A DNA stretch of 42,930 nucleotides. Origin: Nitrospina sp. UBA6727 (GTDB taxonomy: Bacteria; Nitrospinota; Nitrospinia; Nitrospinales; VA-1). A program made the position numbers and the translations under genes. The number at the start of each line of letters is the position of its first letter. Positions within the stretch are counted from its first letter, which is position 1. Positions 1 through 7,573 of the stretch are shown here, one piece after another. The notes under the pieces were generated by a model, which had not been told where the DNA came from, searched no databases, and saw nothing but the letters and a program-made list of their open reading frames with translations. Where the stretch lies: contig DKID01000021.1 of NCBI GenBank assembly GCA_002454045.1, positions 1 through 42,930 of the forward strand, given 5' to 3'.

Positions 1-1929
1 ACGCCGCTGATCCAGGGCGAGGAGAAGACCAAACAGGTATTCGGCGATTACATCAGCATCTACAACTTTCAGCAATCGGTGCTGGATGGCGCTACGGTGC
101 CACTGTATTACGAAAATCGTATTCCTGAACTGCAACTGGTCAACGAAAATCTCAACGAGGATATGGAGCGTCTGCTGGAAGAGGCAGAACTTGATGAGGC
201 ACAGGAGAAGAAACTGGAGCGGGTGTTCGCCAGGGAATATCACCTGATTACCCGGGACGAGCGGCTGGAGGCGGTGGCAAAAGATGTGGTGACGCATTTT
301 ATGGGACGCGGCTTCCCGGGCAAGGCGATGATGATCTGCATTGACAAAGCAACGGCTGTTCGCATGTACAACAAGGTGCGTGCGCATTGGTCATCCATGA
401 TTGAAACACTGAATGCGGAATGCGATGCGGCGGGGGATTACGCAAAAGACAATCTGCAACAGCGTATTGACTGGATGAAAGAGACGGATATGGCGGTGGT
501 GGTTTCTCAAGGGCAGAACGAAATATCAGAAATGGAAGGTAAGGGGCTGGATATTCGCCCGCACCGCAGACGCATGGTGAATGAAAACCTGGATACGAAA
601 TTCAAAACCCCGGACGACCCCTTCCGCCTGGTCTTTGTCTGCGCCATGTGGATGACCGGCTTTGATGTGCCCAGTTGCTCAACGCTTTACCTGGACAAGC
701 CGATGCGCAACCACACCCTGATGCAGACCATCGCGCGCGCCAATCGGGTTTATCCCGACAAGGTGAGCGGATTGATCCTGGATTATGTCGGAGTTTTCCG
801 CAATCTGGAGAAGGCCCTGGCGATCTACGGCGCAGGTGGCGGTGGGAAAAATCCGGTGGAGGATAAAAGTGCGTTGGTGGCGGCGTTACGCCTGGCACTG
901 GAAAATACCAGAGACCTGTGCCGCGACTGCGGTGTTGATCTATCTGCCATTCACTCCGCCGCGGGGTTTGACCGTGTCAACCTGCTGGATGACGCCGTGG
1001 AGGCGTTGGTGACTGCGGAGGAAACCAAGCGCCGTTACCTTGACCTTGCCAACCAGGTGAAGCGACTTTACAAGGCGGTGCTACCCGACCCGGCGGCGCA
1101 AGAATTTGCCGCCGGGGTCAGGCCGATACAGGTCATCGCTGAACAAATCCGCGCCCTGATCCCCGCAACAGACATCTCACAGGTGATGGGGGATGTGGAG
1201 GATCTGCTAGATCAGTCCATCGCCACGGAGGGGTATGTCATTCGTGAAGATGGCGCGGTTTACGGTAGCGGGAAGTCCCTTGACCTGAGCAGTATTGATT
1301 TCGGGAAGCTGGCTGAGAGGTTCAAGACGAGCCGCAAGCGCACAGAGAATGAAAAACTCAAAGGGGCGGTGGCGCAAAAACTTATGACGATGGTGCAGTT
1401 TAACCGAACCCGCATGGACTATATGGAAAAATTCCAGGCAATGATTAACGCCTACAACGCGGGCAGTCTGAATGCCGAGCAGTTCTTTCAGCAGTTATGT
1501 GTGTTCGCCAAGAGTCTGGATAAAGAAGAACAGCGTGGCATGAGAGAGGAGTTGAGCGAAGAGGAGTTGGCCATCTTTGATCTCCTGACCAAACCACATA
1601 TAGAAATGAGCAATGCGGACAGAGACAAGGTGAAATCCATTGCCCGGGAGCTGCTGAGCAGACTTAAGGCAGAGAAACTGGTGCTGGATTGGCGCAAACA
1701 TCAGCAGGCACGCGCCGCGGTGCGCGTCACCATTGAAGAACTGCTGGACGAGAGTTTGCCCCCAGCCTTCACATCAGAACTGTTCGCGCAAAAAACCTCG
1801 GCCGTGTTCCAGCATGTATACGATGCTTATTATGGACGCGGGCGGAGCATTTATATAGATAGCCGTCGACTTTCTACGCCTGTATTCCCGCGCCCGCACG
1901 ACGACGTGCTACATTATGGCGAAGGTTGA
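1..1929 (+). CDS. hsdR: Type I restriction enzyme, R (HsdR) subunit, 3' part
   Basis: C-terminal 642 residues of the motor/endonuclease subunit of a type I restriction-modification system; the frame is open from base 1, so the N-terminal nuclease domain and first helicase motifs lie outside the window. The helicase end is seen directly: motif V-like TGFDVP and motif VI-like QTIARANRV (about residues 219-245), followed by a long, charged helical C-terminal region that in this family docks to the methylase core. HsdR normally runs to about 1000 residues or more, so some 400 are missing upstream. Its partners hsdM and hsdS are not visible here. Its codon choice looks different from hemB and later genes, which fits a transferred defence locus; that is inference. 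Confidence 0.9.
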   Translation, partial: TPLIQGEEKTKQVFGDYISIYNFQQSVLDGATVPLYYENRIPELQLVNENLNEDMERLLEEAELDEAQEKKLERVFAREYHLITRDERLEAVAKDVVTHFMGRGFPGKAMMICIDKATAVRMYNKVRAHWSSMIETLNAECDAAGDYAKDNLQQRIDWMKETDMAVVVSQGQNEISEMEGKGLDIRPHRRRMVNENLDTKFKTPDDPFRLVFVCAMWMTGFDVPSCSTLYLDKPMRNHTLMQTIARANRVYPDKVSGLILDYVGVFRNLEKALAIYGAGGGGKNPVEDKSALVAALRLALENTRDLCRDCGVDLSAIHSAAGFDRVNLLDDAVEALVTAEETKRRYLDLANQVKRLYKAVLPDPAAQEFAAGVRPIQVIAEQIRALIPATDISQVMGDVEDLLDQSIATEGYVIREDGAVYGSGKSLDLSSIDFGKLAERFKTSRKRTENEKLKGAVAQKLMTMVQFNRTRMDYMEKFQAMINAYNAGSLNAEQFFQQLCVFAKSLDKEEQRGMREELSEEELAIFDLLTKPHIEMSNADRDKVKSIARELLSRLKAEKLVLDWRKHQQARAAVRVTIEELLDESLPPAFTSELFAQKTSAVFQHVYDAYYGRGRSIYIDSRRLSTPVFPRPHDDVLHYGEG

Positions 1930-1998
1930 AAAGATTAGGGGGTTTCGTTATTCTCTTTCAATGCCGTCAATTTCTCATCAACGGGATAAGGGGATATT

Positions 1999-2997
1999 AT
2001 GATTCAGCGACCGCGCCGAAATAGATTGAACCCGGCTGTTCGCGAGTTGATCCGGGAGACGGCGGTGCGTCCGACTAACTTGGTCTGGCCCGCTTTCGTG
2101 CAGGAAGGTAGCAACCTTCGCGTGCCGATTGCGTCGATGCCGGGCGTCTCAAAACTTTCCGTCGACCAACTCGTTGCCGATTGCCAACGCGCGTTTGATC
2201 TCGGCGTTCCGGCGGTGGCGCTCTTCCCCGCGTTGGACGATTCCCTGAAAAGTTCGGACGGGAAAGAAAGTGTTAATCCCGACGGACTGTTGCAACGGGC
2301 GGTGACGGAATTGAAAAAAAAAATTCCCGCCATGCTCGTCGTCACAGACGTCGCGTTGGATCCTTATTCTTGTGACGGACACGACGGGTTGGTGCGCGCG
2401 GGAAAAATTTTAAACGACGAGACGCTCCCTCTGCTCGCCGCGATGGCGGTGTCTCAGGCGGAAGCGGGTGCCGACGTGGTGGCGCCTTCCGACATGATGG
2501 ACGGTCGGGTGGAAGCCATCCGCCGGGCTTTGGACGATGCCGGGTTTGAGGATGTGTTGATTTGCAGTTACTGCGCGAAATATGCGTCGGCGTTTTATGG
2601 GCCGTTCCGTGACGCGCTCAATTCCGCGCCCAAAGCCGGCGACAAAAAAACTTATCAGATGGACCCCGCCAACGCCCGCGAAGCGATACGGGAAATTATG
2701 TTGGACGAAGAAGAAGGCGCGGACTGGTTGCTGATCAAACCGGGCTTGCCTTATCTGGACATCATCCGGTTGACGCGCGAACATTCCGCGCTCCCCGTCG
2801 CCGCCTACCAAGTCAGCGGCGAGTATGCCATGCTCAAAGCCGCCGCCGCGGAAGGTTGGCTCGATTACGAAAGTTGCTTGATGGAATCGCTCACCAGTTT
2901 ACGCCGCGCCGGTGCGGATATAATCTTCACCTACGGCGCGATTGATGCCGCGACCATTTTGCGCGGCGCGGGTTTCGCGGCGGGACGCCGTGTCTAA
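1999..2997 (+). CDS. hemB: Delta-aminolevulinic acid dehydratase (porphobilinogen synthase)
   Basis: Condenses two 5-aminolevulinate molecules to porphobilinogen in tetrapyrrole (heme) synthesis; cytoplasmic. The 332 residues match the family's usual length. Both active-site lysines are visible: K194 in YCAKYAS and the Schiff-base lysine K247 in LLIKPGLPYLD, with YQVSGEY following. The metal-loop region reads DPYSCDGHDG (about residues 121-130), with one Cys instead of the three of zinc-type enzymes, so it resembles the magnesium-type, cysteine-poor group. An AAGGGG Shine-Dalgarno lies just upstream of the ATG. Its stop codon overlaps the GTG start of lgt by 8 bases, implying co-translation. 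Confidence 0.95.
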   Translation: MIQRPRRNRLNPAVRELIRETAVRPTNLVWPAFVQEGSNLRVPIASMPGVSKLSVDQLVADCQRAFDLGVPAVALFPALDDSLKSSDGKESVNPDGLLQRAVTELKKKIPAMLVVTDVALDPYSCDGHDGLVRAGKILNDETLPLLAAMAVSQAEAGADVVAPSDMMDGRVEAIRRALDDAGFEDVLICSYCAKYASAFYGPFRDALNSAPKAGDKKTYQMDPANAREAIREIMLDEEEGADWLLIKPGLPYLDIIRLTREHSALPVAAYQVSGEYAMLKAAAAEGWLDYESCLMESLTSLRRAGADIIFTYGAIDAATILRGAGFAAGRRV

Positions 2998-3802
2998 AAC
3001 CGAATACTGGGTTCACGATTTAGACCCGTTCCTCTTCCGGTTCACGGAAACTTTTGGCATCCGTTATTACGGACTGGCTTACGCGTTGGGTTTTCTTTTC
3101 GGGATATGGTGCCTGCATCTTTTTTGTAAGCACGGCAAAGCCACGCTCACCGCCGAACAGCAGTCGCTCACCATCACCGCCATGATGATTGGCGTGTTGC
3201 TCGGCGGGCGAATTGGGTATATGGTTTTTTACGCGCTGGACGAAATGCTCCGCCGACCTTGGGTTATCTTTCAAGTTTGGAAAGGCGGCATGGCAAGTCA
3301 CGGCGGGTTCATCGGCGTGATTGCGGCGTGCTGGTGGGCGGCGAAAAAACTGAACCTTTCTTTTTTACAACTCGGGGATTTGTTATGCCCTTTAGTGCCG
3401 CCGGGAATTTTGCTGGGACGCGTTGCGAATTTCATCAACGGGGAATTGTGGGGCAAGGTTACGCAAGTTCCGTGGGCGGTGGTCTTCCCGCAAAGTGTTG
3501 CGCCGGGAACGCCGTTGGAACAAATCGCTCCCCGTCATCCTTCCCAACTTTACGAAGCCGGGCTGGAGGGCGCGTTGTTGTTGGCGTATAGCCAATGGCG
3601 GTTGTGGAAGACGGACGTGCTGGCGTCGCCGGGAAAATTGGCGGGAGAGTTTCTGGCGATTTACGCGGCGGTGCGAATCTTCGGCGAGCAGTTTAGAGAG
3701 CCCGACGCGCCGCTCATCATGGCGATCAGTCGCGGTAGTTTTTACAGTTTGTTTTTATTGATAGCGGGCGCGTTTCTTATTTACCGCGCGCGAAAAATTT
3801 AG
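2990..3802 (+). CDS. lgt: Prolipoprotein diacylglyceryl transferase
   Basis: Integral inner-membrane enzyme that moves diacylglycerol from phosphatidylglycerol to the lipobox cysteine of prolipoproteins, the first step of lipoprotein maturation (LptE in this window is a likely client). The family signature GRVANFINGELWG, the upstream SHGGFIG and the later RHPSQLYEA are all present, with about seven hydrophobic segments across 270 residues. I chose the GTG at 2990, which gives a normal N-terminus (VSKTEYW...). An upstream in-frame ATG at 2942 would add 16 arginine-rich residues buried inside hemB. The 8-base overlap with hemB suggests translational coupling. Confidence 0.94.
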   Translation: MSKTEYWVHDLDPFLFRFTETFGIRYYGLAYALGFLFGIWCLHLFCKHGKATLTAEQQSLTITAMMIGVLLGGRIGYMVFYALDEMLRRPWVIFQVWKGGMASHGGFIGVIAACWWAAKKLNLSFLQLGDLLCPLVPPGILLGRVANFINGELWGKVTQVPWAVVFPQSVAPGTPLEQIAPRHPSQLYEAGLEGALLLAYSQWRLWKTDVLASPGKLAGEFLAIYAAVRIFGEQFREPDAPLIMAISRGSFYSLFLLIAGAFLIYRARKI

Positions 3803-3892
3803 AACGCGGCGGGCGTCGTGTCATCCAAAAAGTTCGCCGACTTGTTATCAGCGGAAACGTTGCGCCAAAACTTTTGAGGAGTTAATTTCGAT

Positions 3893-5179
3893 ATGGTTCC
3901 AGAATTATTATCCCCCGCCGGCAGTCCCGAAAAATTAAAGTACGCTTTGGCGTATGGTGCAGACGCGGTGTATGCGGGCATTCCCAAATTTTCCCTCCGC
4001 GCGCGCGAAAATCCTTTCAAAAATGATTTGCTCGAAGAGGCCATCGCCTACACCCACAAAATGGGCAGGAAGATTTATGTCACCGCCAACATTCTTCCGC
4101 CCAACCGGAAGATCGAATCTTTCAAAAAATCTTTAGCCCTGCACGCCGCGTTGCGACCGGATGGTTTCATCATGGCGGACCCGGGCATGATTCAATTTGC
4201 CCTCAAGGAATTTCCGGAGATTCCGGTGCATCTCTCGGTGCAAAGCAATACGATGAACTGGCCGACGGCTGAGTTTTGGTACAACCTCGGCGTCAAGCGA
4301 ATCATTTTGTCGAGAGAACTTTCGCTGGAGGAGATTCTGGAAATCCATCGTCGGGTTCCCGATTTAGAGATGGAGGCTTTTGTGCACGGGTCAATTTGCA
4401 TCGCTTATTCAGGCCGCTGTCTGCTGTCTAATTATTTCAATCACCGCGATGCCAATCAAGGAACATGCACCAACAGTTGCCGATGGGAATTCAATGTTCA
4501 CGAAGAAGAGGGGAAGGACAGCGAGCGATATAAGCCGTTGGCGGGACAGTATGCCATTGAGGAAACTCGCCGCGACGGCGAGATGATGCCGATCGATGAA
4601 GATGAGCACGGGACTTACATCATGAACTCGAAAGATTTGCGGGCGGTGGAATATTTGCAACCGCTTCAAGACGCCGGCGTCATTTCGTTCAAAATTGAAG
4701 GCCGGTCGAAATCCATTTATTATTTGTCCTTGGTCACGCGAACTTACCGCAGAGCCATCACCGATTTAACGGAGGGGCGTTCTTTCGACCCGAACTTGCT
4801 GGGCGAAATTAATAAGACGGCCAACCGCGGTTTCACTTCCGCGTTTTTAATATCCGCGTCCAATCGGGAAACCGAACGGTTCGATTCACCGCAGGAAAAA
4901 AACCGGTCGCAGGTGTTCGGCGGGCAAGTCATGAACGGACGACCGGGTTGGATGGAGGTAGAAATCAAAAACCGAATTGAGTTGGGCGACGTGGCGGAAT
5001 ATATTTCCCCAAGCGGGCAGTTCAAATTTACCATCGACGCAATGGAAACAAACGCCGGGGAAAAAGTAACCGTGGCGCATGGCGGGAACGGAACCGTCTG
5101 GATTAAACTCGACCACGAGGCGGAACCGTTCGCGCTGTTGAGTTTGCTACAGGATGTCGGGAAGACTGAAGCCGTTTAG
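3893..5179 (+). CDS. U32 family protein (TrhP/YegQ-like, tRNA hydroxylation)
   Basis: Member of the U32 'peptidase' family. The signature EAFVHGSICIAYSGRC plus two further cysteines in GTCTNSC (about residues 161-199) gives the conserved cysteine set. At 428 residues it is close to E. coli YegQ/TrhP, which acts in 5-hydroxyuridine formation at tRNA position 34; other U32 members act in ubiquinone synthesis or 23S rRNA modification. The N-terminus (PELLSPAGSPEKLKYAL...GADAVYAG) is typical of the family. The best guess is the tRNA-modifying type, but substrate cannot be settled from sequence. A GAGGAG motif stands 11 bases before the ATG, a long spacing. Confidence 0.85.
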   Translation: MVPELLSPAGSPEKLKYALAYGADAVYAGIPKFSLRARENPFKNDLLEEAIAYTHKMGRKIYVTANILPPNRKIESFKKSLALHAALRPDGFIMADPGMIQFALKEFPEIPVHLSVQSNTMNWPTAEFWYNLGVKRIILSRELSLEEILEIHRRVPDLEMEAFVHGSICIAYSGRCLLSNYFNHRDANQGTCTNSCRWEFNVHEEEGKDSERYKPLAGQYAIEETRRDGEMMPIDEDEHGTYIMNSKDLRAVEYLQPLQDAGVISFKIEGRSKSIYYLSLVTRTYRRAITDLTEGRSFDPNLLGEINKTANRGFTSAFLISASNRETERFDSPQEKNRSQVFGGQVMNGRPGWMEVEIKNRIELGDVAEYISPSGQFKFTIDAMETNAGEKVTVAHGGNGTVWIKLDHEAEPFALLSLLQDVGKTEAV

Positions 5180-5194
5180 GTTCAGCAACTCCAT

Positions 5195-5395
5195 TTATTC
5201 GCGGGTGTTTTTGTCGCGGTGAACTTTGTTGGCAGATTCCACCCAGACCAGAGCGAGAACGATGCCGACGGTCAAAGCCAGTCCCAGCCAACCGGAGACC
5301 GTATGAATTCCATAACTGAAAATACCTTTAGTTAAAGTTCCATCCAGAGCCAGCACGACGACGACAAAAATGAGGAAGAAGAAAAACTTTTTCAC
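5195..5395 (-). CDS. Small two-helix membrane protein, unknown function
   Basis: A 66-residue product if it starts at the GTG at 5395. It opens VKKFFFFLIFVVVV and has a second hydrophobic stretch (about residues 31-52, SGWLGLALTVGIVLALVWV) followed by a charged tail ending KVHRDKNTRE. An upstream in-frame start at 5488 would add 31 polar residues without homology cues, so I prefer the GTG, where the hydrophobic N-terminus begins. It converges on the U32 gene and is divergent from rodZ. No family recognised. Confidence 0.5.
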   Translation of the reverse strand: MKKFFFFLIFVVVVLALDGTLTKGIFSYGIHTVSGWLGLALTVGIVLALVWVESANKVHRDKNTRE

Positions 5396-5604
5396 GGTCG
5401 GTTTCCGATTAGCGAATCTCCTGTCACCATCGCCCGCGGGACTTGCCAATACTGATTCCCGCCGCCGATAAAATTCTTTGCTCCCCAAGTGACAGGTTTT
5501 ATGCGGGAATGATTTTCATCGCTTTGGAATTTTAGCAATAAATTTTTCCAAAACAATTTAATTGTCGAGAGTGCCCGAGCCCATGTCCGTTCCGTTGATA
5601 CAAT

Positions 5605-5625
5605 TTTTTATCTGCTAGATAAAAA
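5605..5625 (+). promoter_or_regulatory. Perfect 9-bp inverted repeat ending two bases before the rodZ start
   Basis: TTTTTATCT and AGATAAAAA pair perfectly around a GCT loop, at 5605-5613 and 5617-5625. The rodZ ATG begins at 5628, so a hairpin here would cover the position of the ribosome binding site, and no other purine-rich Shine-Dalgarno is visible. It could be an operator or a weak RNA hairpin controlling translation. Its AT richness means it is not very stable. Confidence 0.45.
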
Positions 5626-5627
5626 CG

Positions 5628-6470
5628 ATGGCTGAAAATTTTGGTTCCCACATAAAACGTGAACGCGAGTTCAGGGCGATGTCTCTGCAGGAAATCTCCG
5701 AGGCGACCGAAATTCATAGTTGTTTTCTTGAGGCTCTCGAAAATAACGCCTTCGACGAACTCCCCGCCGATGCTTCTATTGAAGGATATATTCGTTCCTA
5801 CGCCTACGCCGTCGGCTTGGATGATGAAGAAATACTCAATGTCTATAAGGAATTTGTGGAACTCGGCGATTACGAAAATTCAGCCCAAACAACATTTTCA
5901 TTTGACGCGCAACCCAAAAACCTCGCGGCGAAGAGCCTGTTACTTTTTGCGGTCGTCGGTCTCTTGTCTGGCGTAGGGTTCCTGATAAAAAATGAGATGG
6001 GAAATTCTTCACGCCCGGCGGCGGAAAAAAAAATCCCGTTGCTTCAAACGCAGCAAGAACATTCCGTGCCGGTCAGTCGTCTGTCCGAGCAACTTATCGA
6101 GAGAGAAAACGCCGACGCAAAAAAAACTTCGCCGCCGCGGGAATCAGTCGCACCGACCACACGAGCCGCAAATATTTTACCGCTGGGTTTAGATACTCAA
6201 AATCCCGCAAGCGTTGGAAAACTTTTAAGGCTTTCGATTCAGGCAAAAGAAACTTCGTGGTTTAATATAACCGTTGATGATTTCCGCGAAGAGGATTTCA
6301 TTCTCCTGGCTGGAACCGCGAAGACTTTCCACGGTGATGAAAAGATTCGCGTGACGGTAGGCGATAAAACCGCAGTGGAATTATTTCTAAACGGCAACGA
6401 CTTAGTTTTACCAAAGAGCGACGACAAAATGGTGAAAGACTTTTTCATCGATTCCAAACTAGCGGAATGA
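5628..6470 (+). CDS. rodZ: RodZ-like helix-turn-helix membrane protein with DUF4115 domain
   Basis: Probable cell-shape/cytoskeleton protein: RodZ links cytoplasmic MreB to the envelope. The order is typical of the family: an N-terminal Cro/CI-like HTH_25 domain (residues 1-70, containing MSLQEISEATEI and GYIRSYAYAVGLD), one membrane helix at about 104-122 (SLLLFAVVGLLSGVGFLI), a polar low-complexity linker, and a C-terminal DUF4115 beta domain from about residue 200 (SIQAKETSWFNITVDD). At 280 residues it is somewhat short because the periplasmic linker is brief. No mreB or other rod gene lies in the window, so the assignment rests on architecture. Confidence 0.85.
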   Translation: MAENFGSHIKREREFRAMSLQEISEATEIHSCFLEALENNAFDELPADASIEGYIRSYAYAVGLDDEEILNVYKEFVELGDYENSAQTTFSFDAQPKNLAAKSLLLFAVVGLLSGVGFLIKNEMGNSSRPAAEKKIPLLQTQQEHSVPVSRLSEQLIERENADAKKTSPPRESVAPTTRAANILPLGLDTQNPASVGKLLRLSIQAKETSWFNITVDDFREEDFILLAGTAKTFHGDEKIRVTVGDKTAVELFLNGNDLVLPKSDDKMVKDFFIDSKLAE

Positions 6471-6577
6471 ACCACACTTGATTTTGTGTTGCGAAAAATA
6501 AATGCGCCGTGTAGTCTTACCGCCATGCAACACCGTCCCGCCTTGCTATTCTTTGCAAAAGAAATGGAAATGTACAA

Positions 6578-7501
6578 ATGAAAAACAGGCGAGCAGTTTT
6601 TAAACTAACATCTTTGATTCTCGTCACCGCGGTCGTATTCTTCCTGATTATCCAAAACCATGACGCGGAGAAAGTTCGCCCTGTGCCCGCCGCCGATCTG
6701 AGAGATTCGGCAAATAACCTGTTTTATTCCACGCTAAATAAAATCGAAACGATTCTCAAAGCGGTCGAAAAAGTTCCGCAACAAATCGCCATTTCCCTGG
6801 AAGATACCTCGCGCACAAAAGAAAACCTGTTGTCGCTCATTCGTCAGAGCGTGGAGAACAACCCCGAAATATACGGCGCGGCCATCGCGTTTGAACCTTA
6901 TATGTTTGATCCCGACGCCCTCTATTTCGCCCCCTATTTTTACAAGCACGGAGATGAAATAAAATTTACCTACATCGGCGACGAGGCTTACAAATATTTT
7001 TCGTGGGACTGGTACAAAATTCCAAAAGAGAAAAATGAACCGACGTGGAGCGAACCCTATTTTGATGGAGGCGCCGGGAACATTGTTATGGTGACTCACT
7101 CGGTCCCCTTTTACTGCGAAGTGAAAGGAACGAAAAAGTTTATGGGAGTTGTCACCGCGGATATTTCTCTTGCGTGGTTACAGAAAATGATTTCCTCCAT
7201 CAAGACTACCGAAACGGGCTACGCGTTTCTTCTTTCCAAAAAGGGAACTCTTATCACTCACCCCCGGCAAGACCTAGTCATGAACCACACCATCTTCAGT
7301 CTCGCCGACGAATTCAATCAACCCGAGTTTCGCAATTTGGGAAAGAGCATGGTGAACGGCGAGACAAACTTTGTTGCCAAAAAAAATATTTTCACGGAAG
7401 AAGATGCTTGGCTGTTCTACGCTCCCCTGCCTTCCAACGGGTGGCCACTGGGAGTCGTCTTCCCGCAGAATGAATTACTTGCAGGGGTCGATAAATCGTA
7501 G
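6578..7501 (+). CDS. dCache-domain sensor protein, truncated before its second membrane helix
   Basis: 307 residues: an N-terminal signal anchor (residues 8-26, FKLTSLILVTAVVFFLIIQ) and then an extracytoplasmic double Cache ligand-binding domain. Typical dCache_1 landmarks are seen: NPEIYGAAIAFEP, the DWYKIPKE...WSEPYFD block, VMVTHSVPF, GVVTADISL, GYAFLLSKKGTLITHP, and a terminal GWPLGVVFP. In chemoreceptors, histidine kinases and SpoIIE-type phosphatases this is followed by a second membrane helix and a signalling domain. Here a TAG stop falls exactly at that junction. The product may be a vestige, or a membrane-tethered binding domain. Ligand unknown; small organic molecules are common for this fold. 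Confidence 0.75.
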   Translation: MKNRRAVFKLTSLILVTAVVFFLIIQNHDAEKVRPVPAADLRDSANNLFYSTLNKIETILKAVEKVPQQIAISLEDTSRTKENLLSLIRQSVENNPEIYGAAIAFEPYMFDPDALYFAPYFYKHGDEIKFTYIGDEAYKYFSWDWYKIPKEKNEPTWSEPYFDGGAGNIVMVTHSVPFYCEVKGTKKFMGVVTADISLAWLQKMISSIKTTETGYAFLLSKKGTLITHPRQDLVMNHTIFSLADEFNQPEFRNLGKSMVNGETNFVAKKNIFTEEDAWLFYAPLPSNGWPLGVVFPQNELLAGVDKS

Positions 7502-7573
7502 GCGGGACGCGCGTTTGCCACGGCCGGTGCGACAATGTTGCTGACCGTTTTGTTCACAATTTTGCATGGTGGT
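7502..7573 (+). pseudogene. Remnant of the second membrane helix of the dCache sensor
   Basis: Reading on in the same frame after the TAG at 7499-7501 gives AGRAFATAGATMLLTVLFTILHGG, with a hydrophobic stretch (ATMLLTVLFTIL) where such proteins carry their second helix. The frame then runs antisense into the 3' end of the symporter gene and loses any likeness to a HAMP or output domain. This suggests a point stop, a deletion, or both, removed the signalling half. Confidence 0.45.
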
